Positions 48,221 to 56,017 of a DNA stretch of 64,000 nucleotides are shown here, piece by piece (the stretch's first letter is position 1; each line of letters starts with the position of its first letter). The translations under genes and the position numbers were made by a program. Source of the stretch: Pantoea allii (GTDB lineage Bacteria > Pseudomonadota > Gammaproteobacteria > Enterobacterales > Enterobacteriaceae). The notes under the pieces are model-generated. The model was not told the origin of the DNA, did no database searches, and saw only the letters and a program-made list of their open reading frames with translations. The stretch is from positions 248,001-312,000 of the forward strand of contig NZ_NTMH01000040.1 in the NCBI RefSeq assembly GCF_002307475.1. Direction: 5' to 3'.

Positions 48221-48856
48221 ATGAAAAAGGAAACATCAGTGCCCACGCGCCGCGCAGTGGCTGTTGCAGCCAAACGGGCGGCTATTTTGGATGCCGCACT
48301 GAGCTTTTTTTCCCAGTTTGGCATTCACGGTACGCGGCTGGAAAAAGTGGCCGAACATGCCGGCGTCTCCAAAACGAATCTGCTGTATTACTATCCCTCG
48401 AAAGAAGCGCTCTATATCGCCGTGTTAAAAGAGATCCTGGATGTCTGGCTGGCACCTTTGCGCGCACTCAGTCACGATCAGGAACCTTTAAGAGCCATTC
48501 GTCATTATATTCGTCTGAAACTGGAAGTGTCCCGCGATCATCCCCAGGCATCAAGGCTGTTTTGCCTCGAAATGCTTCAGGGCGCACCCTTGCTAAAAGG
48601 TGAGCTGGCAGGGGATTTAAAAAAGCTGATGGACGATAAAACAGCGATCATACAGCGCTGGATAGCCGAAGGCCGGCTGGCGGGTATTCAGCCTCAACAC
48701 CTGATTTTTATGCTGTGGGCAACCACACAGCACTATGCTGATTTTGCCAGCCAGGTCGAAGCCATCACGGGAAGCAAGCTCAGCAATCCCCTGTTTTTCG
48801 AAGAGACGGTGGAGAACGTTCAGCGCATTATTATTGAAGGGATTCGGGTGCGCTAA
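48221..48856 (+). CDS. rutR: TetR-family regulator RutR
   Basis: RutR is a uracil/thymine-responsive regulator of pyrimidine degradation and carAB in E. coli. It has 211 residues. The N-terminal HTH (about 18-65) includes AAILDAALSFFSQFGIHGTR and KVAEHAGVSKTNLLYYYPSK. The ligand domain is nearly identical to E. coli: YIRLKLEVSRDHPQASRLFC, LIFMLWATTQHYADFASQ and ENVQRIIIEGIR. The rutABCDEFG operon usually next to it is absent from this window. Confidence 0.93.
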   Translation: MKKETSVPTRRAVAVAAKRAAILDAALSFFSQFGIHGTRLEKVAEHAGVSKTNLLYYYPSKEALYIAVLKEILDVWLAPLRALSHDQEPLRAIRHYIRLKLEVSRDHPQASRLFCLEMLQGAPLLKGELAGDLKKLMDDKTAIIQRWIAEGRLAGIQPQHLIFMLWATTQHYADFASQVEAITGSKLSNPLFFEETVENVQRIIIEGIRVR

Positions 48857-48903
48857 GAGAACGCGGCCATACTGAATACAGGAACAAACAACGGAGTAGC
48901 CTG

Positions 48904-49878
48904 ATGGATTCTGTTTCACAATGCGTACTGGGCGCATCAGTCACCATGGCGGTGATGGGACGCCGCGTTCCGGCCTGGCAGGCAGCCCTTGTTGGAGCGA
49001 TAGCGGGAACATTGCCCGATCTGGATGTCTTTATCGATCACGGTGATGCCATCAGCAATATGACGCTGCACCGCACTGAAAGTCACGCGCTGCTTTATCT
49101 GACGCTGATTTCCCCGTTACTGGCCTGGCTGGTCGCGCGGCTTTGCCGTGCAGGAGCGACATGGATAACCTGGTGGCCTGCTGTCTGGCTGGCGCTTATT
49201 ACCCATCCTCTTCTCGACCTGATGACGGTATACGGCACCCAGCTTGGATTGCCGCTTACCGATCATCCTTACGCCATTGGCAGCATCTATATCGTCGATC
49301 CGCTGTATACCTTACCGCTGATCGTGGGGTTATGTGTGGCGTTATGGCGGCGAAGCGATCGGGGATTACGCTGGAACTGCGCAGGTCTGGCATTCAGTTC
49401 GGCCTATCTGGTCTGGAGTGTTGTGATTCAGCAGGTCGCAGACGGCCAAATCAAACAGTCGCTTCAACAGCAGGGCATTGCGACGAATAAGGTGCTGGTA
49501 ACGCCAACGGCCTTAAATACGGTTGTCTGGCGTAGCGTGATTATCATACCGGACCGTTATGGCGAGGCTTACTGGTCTTTGCTGTCGCCCGGTCGCCCTG
49601 TGAAGGTCACATGGCGGCCACGTCATCCTGCGTTATTTTCATCATTTAAAGGTAACGCGTTTGCAGAACGCATCGCCTGGTTTAGTCACGGCTTTTATGC
49701 CATGGGCGAGCATGATGGGCAGGTTACTATCGCCGATTTGCGGATGGGTGAAGATAACCGCTACACCTTTACGTTCGGTTTGGGCACGGCACAACAACCG
49801 GATGCTCATCCGCAACGCCTGCCGACCACTGAACGCGCGTTAAAACGCAGTTTCAGTCATATCGCTGACCAGCTATAA
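48904..49878 (+). CDS. YdjM-type membrane-bound metal-dependent hydrolase
   Basis: A 324-residue protein of the LexA-binding/inner-membrane-associated hydrolase family (PF04307). The N-terminal half has four or so hydrophobic segments with conserved polar residues AGTLPDLDVFIDHGD, HRTESHALLYL and ITHPLLDLMTVYGTQLGLP, likely metal ligands. The C-terminal half (about 190-324) is soluble and of unknown role. It follows rutR by 47 bases and may be cotranscribed. The enzymatic reaction is not known. Confidence 0.82.
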   Translation: MDSVSQCVLGASVTMAVMGRRVPAWQAALVGAIAGTLPDLDVFIDHGDAISNMTLHRTESHALLYLTLISPLLAWLVARLCRAGATWITWWPAVWLALITHPLLDLMTVYGTQLGLPLTDHPYAIGSIYIVDPLYTLPLIVGLCVALWRRSDRGLRWNCAGLAFSSAYLVWSVVIQQVADGQIKQSLQQQGIATNKVLVTPTALNTVVWRSVIIIPDRYGEAYWSLLSPGRPVKVTWRPRHPALFSSFKGNAFAERIAWFSHGFYAMGEHDGQVTIADLRMGEDNRYTFTFGLGTAQQPDAHPQRLPTTERALKRSFSHIADQL

Positions 49879-49906
49879 AAAAAGCCCGACACGTGTCGGG
49901 CTTTTG
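49876..49906. terminator. Bidirectional terminator between the YdjM-like gene and cycA
   Basis: AGCCCGACACGTGTCGGGCT is a perfect 20-base palindrome with A-run before and T-run after, between converging genes. Confidence 0.9.
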
Positions 49907-49921
49907 CGTTTTTAACGGCGC

Positions 49922-51313
49922 TTAACGGTGTTTGCGTCGGCGCAGTTGCCAGCCCACGGCCAGCAAGATAAACCACAATGGCGTCACCATTAATGCCTGG
50001 CGAGTATCGTCCTGTAGCGTCAGTAAGACCAGGATGAACACGAAGAAAGCCATGCAAACCCAGCACATGAATTTACCTAACGGCATTTTAAAGTTCGAGG
50101 CCGCATGGCGTTCCGGGAATTTTTTGCGATAGGCCAGATAGCTGCACAGGATAATGGTCCAGACGAACATAAACAGAATGGCGGAAACCGTTGTGACCAG
50201 GGTAAATACCGTCATCACATTGGGGATCAGATAAATCAGCGCCACGCCGCACAGCAAACAGAAGCAGGAAAAGAACAGGCCCGTCGTGGGGACGGCGCGT
50301 GCAGATAAACGTCCAAAAGCACGGCTGGCCACGCCCTGTTGTGACAGGCCGTACAGCATGCGGCTGGTTGAGAAAATCCCGCTGTTGGCGGATGAGGCAG
50401 CGGATGTTAATACCACAAAGTTAACGATGCTGGCGGCAGCGGGCAGACCAATCAGGACAAACATTTCCACAAAGGGACTGCGATCGGCCATCACCTCTGT
50501 CCATGGCGTGACCGACATAATCACCATCAGGGCCAGAACATAGAACATGATGACGCGTAGCGGGATGGCGTTAATCGCACGCGGTAAAACCTTGTGCGGG
50601 TCGTGTGTTTCAGCCGCAGCCGTACCGACCAGTTCAATGCCGACAAAGGCAAAGACCGCAATCTGGAAACCGGCAAAGAATCCGCTGAGTCCTTTAGGGA
50701 ACATACCACCATGATCCCAGATATTACTCAGGGATGCAGTGCCGCCACCTGGCGAAGGGTAGTGCATGGAAACCAATACAATTCCGGTAATAATCAACGC
50801 GACGATGGCCACAATTTTGATAATGGCGAACCAGAATTCCATCTCACCAAACATTTTCACCGTGGCAATGTTCAACGCCAGGAAGACAAACACGCACAGC
50901 AGCGCACTCATCCAGATTGAAAAGCCGGGGAACCAGAGCTGGAAATAAGCACTGATCGCCACCACATCGGCTATTCCGGTGACTACCCAGCAGAACCAGT
51001 ATGTCCAGCCAGTAAAGTATCCCGCCCACGGCCCAAGTAGGTCAGCTGCAAAGTCGCTGAAAGATTTGTATTCCAGATTCGACAGCAGTAATTCGCCCAT
51101 CGCGCGCATGACAAAAAACAGCATAAAGCCAATGATCATATAGACGAAGATGATCGAAGGTCCGGCCAGGCTAATGGTTTTACCCGAGCCCATAAACAGA
51201 CCCGTTCCGATAGCGCCACCGATAGCAATGAGCTGGATATGCCGGTTATGCAGATTACGCCGCAAGGTGTCTGAGCCTTGTGGGCTCTGCGTGTGATTAG
51301 ATTGATCAACCAT
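49922..51313 (-). CDS. cycA: D-serine/D-alanine/glycine:proton symporter
   Basis: An APC-family inner-membrane permease importing glycine, D-serine, D- and L-alanine (and cycloserine). It has 463 residues and 12 predicted helices. The first helix has RHIQLIAIGGAIGTGLFMGS, and then GPSIIFVYMIIGFMLFFVMR, YWFCWVVTGIADVVAISAY and FVGIELVGTAAAE follow, all near-identical to E. coli CycA. The C-terminus is shorter. In E. coli cycA lies far from this region, so the position marks a rearrangement. Confidence 0.94.
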   Translation of the reverse strand: MVDQSNHTQSPQGSDTLRRNLHNRHIQLIAIGGAIGTGLFMGSGKTISLAGPSIIFVYMIIGFMLFFVMRAMGELLLSNLEYKSFSDFAADLLGPWAGYFTGWTYWFCWVVTGIADVVAISAYFQLWFPGFSIWMSALLCVFVFLALNIATVKMFGEMEFWFAIIKIVAIVALIITGIVLVSMHYPSPGGGTASLSNIWDHGGMFPKGLSGFFAGFQIAVFAFVGIELVGTAAAETHDPHKVLPRAINAIPLRVIMFYVLALMVIMSVTPWTEVMADRSPFVEMFVLIGLPAAASIVNFVVLTSAASSANSGIFSTSRMLYGLSQQGVASRAFGRLSARAVPTTGLFFSCFCLLCGVALIYLIPNVMTVFTLVTTVSAILFMFVWTIILCSYLAYRKKFPERHAASNFKMPLGKFMCWVCMAFFVFILVLLTLQDDTRQALMVTPLWFILLAVGWQLRRRKHR

Positions 51314-51594
51314 GAAATTGTCTTTCCTGTCTTGATGTTGTGTCAGCTCTGATGGCTGTTGAGGATGACTGCCTGAAATAATTTGGCATAAGATAGAGGA
51401 AGTAGGAATGAAAACGGTAATGATTTTTTAACAATATCAGACAACATTCTCATCAAAGCGGCATTTTTGTCTTATGCAGGCGTTTTTTACGTCAGATTAG
51501 GTAATCTTTCATCACCTTGTGTCATCGGCAGGGCAGATAAGGCAGCGCGCTTCTACACTTGCTCATTATTCTTGGTTTCGCCATCAGAGGCACT

Positions 51595-52290
51595 ATGCGC
51601 ACGCTTGTCCTGCTTTTCGTATTGATCGGGCTAGGGTGGATGAGTCTGCCCTGGTTGAAAGAGCATTTACCCGCACAGTTTAATCCGTTTACGCCCCTTT
51701 CGGTGACCGACGCACCTGGCTGGATGACGCGCCTGAAATTAAAGCGGCTGCAAAATGATCCCGCAGCCTGTCTGGACGTGATGCGTCGCGCAGAGCAGTC
51801 GGGATTCGTTAACTTTCGTCAACCGCCGCCCATTACAGGCCGGTGCCCGCTTGAGCATCCGCTCCGGGTGCAAAAATTTGGCACCGTTTCTCTCAACAGC
51901 AGTTTTCTGGCCAGTTGTCCGATGGCCGTTGCAGCGACTATGTATGTCGTTCACAGCAGTGAGCAGATTCTGCAGCAATCGGGCAGCAAGCTGGCGGGTA
52001 TTGAGCATGTTGGCAGCTATTCGTGTCGCAATGTCTATCATCGTACTCAGGGAAGATTAAGTGAACATGCCAGCGCTGATGCCTGGGATATCACTGCCTA
52101 TCGACTGACCAATGGTCAACGGCTGGTGGTGAGTAAAAACTGGCAGCAACCCGACGATAAAGCCTTATTGCTTCATGGATTATGGCGGTCTGGTTGTGAC
52201 TTTTTTGGCAATGCGCTTGGGCCAGATTATAATACGGCTCATGCCACACACTTTCATTTAGGCATGCGCGGAGCGGGTTTCTGCAGATAG
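51595..52290 (+). CDS. Extensin-like family protein with M15-type zinc site
   Basis: A 231-residue protein with an N-terminal hydrophobic segment (MRTLVLLFVLIGLGWMSL, signal anchor or signal peptide) and an extensin-like C-terminal domain (PF06904) related to peptidase M15 carboxypeptidases. Zinc-site motifs SEHASADAWDI and THFHLGMRG are seen. At least six cysteines (ACLDV, GRCPLE, ASCPMA, SYSCRN, SGCDFF, GFCR) suggest disulfides in the periplasm. A role in cell-wall processing is inferred. The start at 51595 follows CAGAGG. Confidence 0.82.
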   Translation: MRTLVLLFVLIGLGWMSLPWLKEHLPAQFNPFTPLSVTDAPGWMTRLKLKRLQNDPAACLDVMRRAEQSGFVNFRQPPPITGRCPLEHPLRVQKFGTVSLNSSFLASCPMAVAATMYVVHSSEQILQQSGSKLAGIEHVGSYSCRNVYHRTQGRLSEHASADAWDITAYRLTNGQRLVVSKNWQQPDDKALLLHGLWRSGCDFFGNALGPDYNTAHATHFHLGMRGAGFCR

Positions 52291-53212
52291 TGTGCTGACG
52301 AATGCCGATGCTAATTGCTGATTTTTTATTTTTAATAAAATGCATTATCTCTTTTTTCGGATGAAATCGTTAATGATTATATTGATTTCTTTTTCTTATA
52401 TTTAAAAATATACTTTCCGTCGCAGCTTTTTTGTGTGTTACGGTCGTGCTGTGATATTGATGAAGATGAAAAAGCGTCACAGTGGTGACTTGTTAGTTGT
52501 GATTAACAATTACAGCTTTTCCTGATAGTTGATATCTTCTTTTTTCTTTAAAATAATCGCTGCCGGCGTGGATTTCATATGACAATAATAACAGGCTATT
52601 ATTTCAATAAAATATCCTTTCTGTTAAAGCTGCACGTTAGGTTATAAACACAGTGAGAGCCTGACAGGCTTATTAATGTTGTCGGGCATTCTGCCTTCCC
52701 CTAATGTGAGGCTTCCCACTAAAACCCTGACCCGTAGCATCGCCAGCAGGTGTTTTTGCGCGCCGGTGAATAGTTTTTAGCCAGCCTCTTCTTGTCTCAG
52801 TACAGTAAAAAACAGCGCTCTGGGTTTGGCTGTTATTAGGGGCAATACCACGTTTTGGGCTTGAGTGAAAACTGTCCTCAGTCAGGCTGATGCGGAAAAT
52901 GTGTACATGCATTTGCGCCGATGTCATAGCGCCCTCAGGACGGATAATAAGTTGCGGATCGTAACTTATTGAGTATTATTTCTTAACAGGCGCCGTGTTA
53001 AAAGATTGAAAAAATATAAGAAAAATCTTATTATTTGGTCTGTTGCGAGCCACTCAAATCGCCTGAGGCATTCCTCTACACTCTGTTTTCACCTTTTTGC
53101 CTGTAAAATGACCTGAAGAGTGTATGAAAATAAAGCTTTTTATGATGCCATGACACAGGGTAAATTATTTTTGTTGAAAAAATATCAAGCATGCAGTGGG
53201 ATTTGAGGCAAT
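52291..53212. other. Long non-coding stretch upstream of sdiA
   Basis: About 920 bases without a gene I can support. Bases 52291-52640 and 52960-53212 are low-GC; between them (about 52650-52940) is a higher-GC island with an 84-codon minus-strand frame of unknown content (52673-52927). Long low-GC upstream regions are also present at sdiA in E. coli. It should hold the sdiA promoter; an inverted repeat lies at 52946-52970. Confidence 0.45.
52946..52970. repeat. Inverted repeat upstream of sdiA
   Basis: AATAAGTT and AACTTATT are perfect complements flanking nine bases, about 240 bases before the sdiA start. A possible operator for an unidentified regulator. Confidence 0.4.
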
Positions 53213-53935
53213 ATGACAAGTGAAGATTATTTTTCCTGGCGGGCTGAAACTGAAAATAAATTTCAGGCATTAGCCACGACCCAAGAATTAAAGGGGCTTT
53301 TGCAGGATTATATCCAGTCACTGGGTTTTGATTTTTTCGCTTTTTTCATCCAGCACCGCGTCCCCTTTACCCGGCCACGCGTTTATTTGCACGATACTTA
53401 TCCTAAATTATGGATTAAACGTTATAAAGAACAGAATTATTATGCCATCGATCCCGTGCTACAGCTTTGTCAGCGCTCAGGAAGAGGGGTCGAATGGACG
53501 GCGGAACTGTTTAGTTGCGCAAAAGAAATGTGGCAGGACGCATGTAATTTTGGGCTACTGAGCGGATTTTCGTGTTCTGCAATGGCATCAAATCGAGCCG
53601 TTGGTATATTATCTATAGGATCAAAGCGTCCCTTTATTACTGACTGTCGGCGAGTTGAGCTCGAGGCCAGGCTGCATTTTTTGGCTGAACAAAGCTTATA
53701 CTTGCTCGAACGCCTGAATGATGAAGCGCTGATGGTTCAGGGAAATGATTTTAGTCAGCGTGAGCTGGAAATTTTGAAATGGACTGCTGAAGGAAAAACC
53801 TCACAAGAAATTTCAGTTATTTTATCGATCTCTGAGCACACCGTAAATTTTTACCAAAAAAATATGAAAAAACGTTTTAATGTTTCTAATAAAACTCAAA
53901 TTGCCTGCTATGCCGCAGCAATTGGACTGATTTAA
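53213..53935 (+). CDS. sdiA: LuxR-family quorum-sensing regulator SdiA
   Basis: An acyl-homoserine-lactone-responsive transcription factor of 240 residues, the E. coli SdiA length. The N-terminal autoinducer domain (about 15-165) has VPFTRPRVYLHDTYPKLWI, NYYAIDPVLQ and the tryptophan-containing WTAELFS. The C-terminal LuxR HTH (about 175-240) has FSQRELEILKWTAEGKTSQE, ILSISEHTVNFYQKNM and NKTQIACYAAAIGLI, nearly the E. coli text. GAGG lies five bases upstream. Unlike E. coli, a luxI gene follows on the same strand, so the cell can probably make the cognate signal. The yecF-uvrY-uvrC neighbourhood confirms the sdiA locus. Confidence 0.93.
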   Translation: MTSEDYFSWRAETENKFQALATTQELKGLLQDYIQSLGFDFFAFFIQHRVPFTRPRVYLHDTYPKLWIKRYKEQNYYAIDPVLQLCQRSGRGVEWTAELFSCAKEMWQDACNFGLLSGFSCSAMASNRAVGILSIGSKRPFITDCRRVELEARLHFLAEQSLYLLERLNDEALMVQGNDFSQRELEILKWTAEGKTSQEISVILSISEHTVNFYQKNMKKRFNVSNKTQIACYAAAIGLI

Positions 53936-53944
53936 ATGAAAAGC

Positions 53945-53964
53945 AACTGCCAACTTTAGTAGTT
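53945..53964 (+). promoter_or_regulatory. Candidate lux box upstream of luxI
   Basis: AACTGCCAACTTTAGTAGTT is a 20-base imperfect dyad with seven of ten pairs complementary, the length and symmetry of LuxR-family boxes. It lies just after the sdiA stop. If centred at -42.5, the -10 would fall near TACCCT at 53986-53991. No other dyad of this length was noticed between the two genes. Binding is inference. Confidence 0.4.
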
Positions 53965-54057
53965 CCCTCGTTGAGGTCACTTGTCTACCCTGCGCTGATG
54001 CGTTCTTGGGCAGACGCAAAGAAATCATTGCAAACATGGGGATGTCAGAGGCGCATG

Positions 54058-54669
54058 ATGAAAATAGTTCAAACGCAATTAAAGGATATGCCATCCTCCT
54101 TGCTTGCCGAGCTTGGCAGTTACCGTTACAGCGTGTTTGCACGGGGTGAAGGTTGGTCGATTCCACCGCGTCTGAGCACGCCTGGTCAAGAGTATGATCG
54201 TTTTGATCGCTCTGATGTAACCTGGTTGATTGCATGGAGTGTGCGCAGTGGCATCAGTGGCTGTGCGCGGTTGATGCCCTGGACTGAACCCGAGCAAACC
54301 GAGGGTATCGTATTACCCTTTAATCATGAAAAGGTATGGGAGATGTCGCGTTTCTCGGCGCGGCTGGAAGTGGACCCTGAGTTGCCGCTTAATATTCTCT
54401 GGCATGCCGTTCAGCTTGCAGAGCTTAACGGTATTGAATTTATTATCAGTTCGGCCACGCCAATGCTGGAAAAAATGTTCGAACAGCATCAGGTCGTGTA
54501 TCAGCCATTAACGCCGGGTCTGATTCAGTCTGAGGACAACCTTTTTGCCATTCGTATTCCGGTCACCCAGCCGGCACTGGCAGAAAAATATCGCGGTACA
54601 CGACGATTCAGCCCGGAAGAGGTGCTTCCTTCTCTCGGCGTATCGGTTAACTGGCATCCGCATGGTTAG
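54058..54669 (+). CDS. Acyl-homoserine lactone synthase, LuxI family
   Basis: This enzyme makes N-acyl-homoserine lactones from SAM and acyl-ACP. From 54058 it has 203 residues (GAGG six bases upstream; an ATG at 54055 is too close). The invariant family residues are present: Arg, Phe and Trp of YRYSVFARGEGW, the acidic EYDRFD, the arginine of GCARLMP, and Glu and Arg of EMSRFSA. The C-terminal part contains the acyl-chain region (FIISSATPMLEKMFEQ). It lies 122 bases after sdiA. Family members at this locus are named phzI or expI; the acyl length cannot be read from sequence. Confidence 0.93.
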   Translation: MKIVQTQLKDMPSSLLAELGSYRYSVFARGEGWSIPPRLSTPGQEYDRFDRSDVTWLIAWSVRSGISGCARLMPWTEPEQTEGIVLPFNHEKVWEMSRFSARLEVDPELPLNILWHAVQLAELNGIEFIISSATPMLEKMFEQHQVVYQPLTPGLIQSEDNLFAIRIPVTQPALAEKYRGTRRFSPEEVLPSLGVSVNWHPHG

Positions 54670-54674
54670 ATGTG

Positions 54675-54694
54675 TGCCCCCGGATACGGGGGCA
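54675..54694. terminator. Hairpin between convergent luxI and yecF
   Basis: TGCCCCCG / CGGGGGCA, eight pairs with a GATA tetraloop, between the two stops. No U-tract is seen on either side, so it may act as an mRNA end-stabiliser or a weak terminator. Confidence 0.6.
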
Positions 54695-54702
54695 GCTTAG
54701 CG

Positions 54703-54927
54703 TTACTGGCGATAGGCGGCTTTGATCTGTTTGATGGTGTTGCTAAACACTTCTGCCTGCGGCATGTCACCTAAGGTTTTAACGTAGCGTTCCATATTTA
54801 TAATCACTTTACCGGCATCTGCCTGGCCCATTCCTTTTAGAATCAATGTGATCATCATCTTCAGGCAAGCCACTTCATCGGATAATTTTTGCGTTTCCTG
54901 CGAGGTAGCGAAATCTTCATCGCTCAT
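54703..54927 (-). CDS. yecF: YecF family protein (DUF2594)
   Basis: A 74-residue cytosolic protein of unknown function, same length as E. coli YecF. Conserved VACLKMMITLILKGMGQADAG and FSNTIKQIKAAYRQ, predicted helical. AAGGAG lies seven bases before the start at 54927; a 17-residue upstream extension is not conserved. It sits between sdiA and uvrY in most enterobacteria. Confidence 0.93.
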   Translation of the reverse strand: MSDEDFATSQETQKLSDEVACLKMMITLILKGMGQADAGKVIINMERYVKTLGDMPQAEVFSNTIKQIKAAYRQ

Positions 54928-55357
54928 GAATGTCTCCTTGGTGGTTAACGTCGTCTTTTCAATCTGTACGCATAGCAATCCGAGAGTATATCACAGGGGA
55001 TACAGCTTGCTGAGCGCATCACAAAACCAAGGATGCCGCCTCCGTTTTGTTCAGGTAAATTAATAAATAACGGACGGGAATAGTTGAGGGTGATGGCGCT
55101 GAGTTTTGTGAAAAAAAGTGCTATTTGAATCAATCAGATATTATTTAACTTATTGAAAATGAATATTTTTTAAATTTTTAATCTTGTCAGCCATTTTCTC
55201 ATCGCTGTGAACCGATCTCCCGCCATATGAGTTGATATAAATCATTGAATACTTTCCTTACATCACCTTGTATATGGGCTTTTAATGCAAAAACGGGTAT
55301 GATTGCCGCTTGCAATCGTTAAATGCTACCTCTTAATTAGCTGCGGAGTGCTTCGCG
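54928..55357. other. Intergenic region between yecF and uvrY
   Basis: 430 bases between divergent genes, low-GC especially at 55100-55330. It should contain promoters for yecF (leftward) and uvrY (rightward). I see no gene, RNA motif or clear operator in it. Confidence 0.5.
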
Positions 55358-56017
55358 TTGATCACTGTCCTTCTTGTCGATGACCATGAACTGGTACGTG
55401 CCGGTATCCGCCGTATTTTGGAAGATATTAAAGGTCTGGTGATTGCTGGAGAAGCCTGTTGTGGCGAAGATGCCGTTAAATGGTGTCGTGCCAACCAGGT
55501 CGATGTCATTTTAATGGATATGAATATGCCCGGTATCGGTGGGCTGGAAGCCACGCGTAAAATCGTGCGCTACAATCCCGATATCAAAATTATCATGCTC
55601 ACCATTCATACTGAAAATCCGCTGCCTGCGAAAGTGATGCAGGCGGGTGCTGCGGGCTATCTGAGTAAAGGCGCCGCTCCACAGGAAGTGGTGAACGCAA
55701 TTCGCTCGGTCAAAGCAGGCCAGCGCTATATTGCATCGGACATTGCTCAACAAATGGCACTTAGCCAGATTGAGCCGCAAAAAGCCGAATCTCCCTTTAG
55801 CTGTTTGTCGGAAAGGGAATTGCAGATTATGCTGATGATCACCAAGGGACAAAAGGTGACGGAAATTTCCGAGCAGCTTAATCTCAGTCCTAAAACCGTT
55901 AACAGTTACCGTTACCGGATGTTCAGTAAACTGAATATCAGTGGCGATGTAGAGTTAACGCATCTGGCCATCAGACATGGCCTGTATAATGCGGAGCCGT
56001 TAATCAGTAGTGAGTGA
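55358..56017 (+). CDS. uvrY: Response regulator UvrY (BarA/UvrY system)
   Basis: This response regulator of the BarA/UvrY system activates the Csr small RNAs and so controls carbon storage, motility and, in related plant pathogens (as GacA/ExpA), virulence. It uses a TTG start as in E. coli. It has 219 residues. The receiver domain has DDHE at 8-11 and the phospho-aspartate in [10 protein letters not shown] at 54. The LuxR-type HTH is at about 145-205 ([38 protein letters not shown]). Its end overlaps uvrC by eight bases, so the two form one operon. Confidence 0.97.
   Translation: MITVLLVDDHELVRAGIRRILEDIKGLVIAGEACCGEDAVKWCRANQVDVILMDMNMPGIGGLEATRKIVRYNPDIKIIMLTIHTENPLPAKVMQAGAAGYLSKGAAPQEVVNAIRSVKAGQRYIASDIAQQMALSQIEPQKAESPFSCLSERELQIMLMITKGQKVTEISEQLNLSPKTVNSYRYRMFSKLNISGDVELTHLAIRHGLYNAEPLISSE

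Noticed and set aside
52673-52927. An 84-codon minus-strand frame upstream of sdiA
   Set aside because: Not listed as a gene because no motif, homology or ribosome site could be supported; noted only as part of the GC island.
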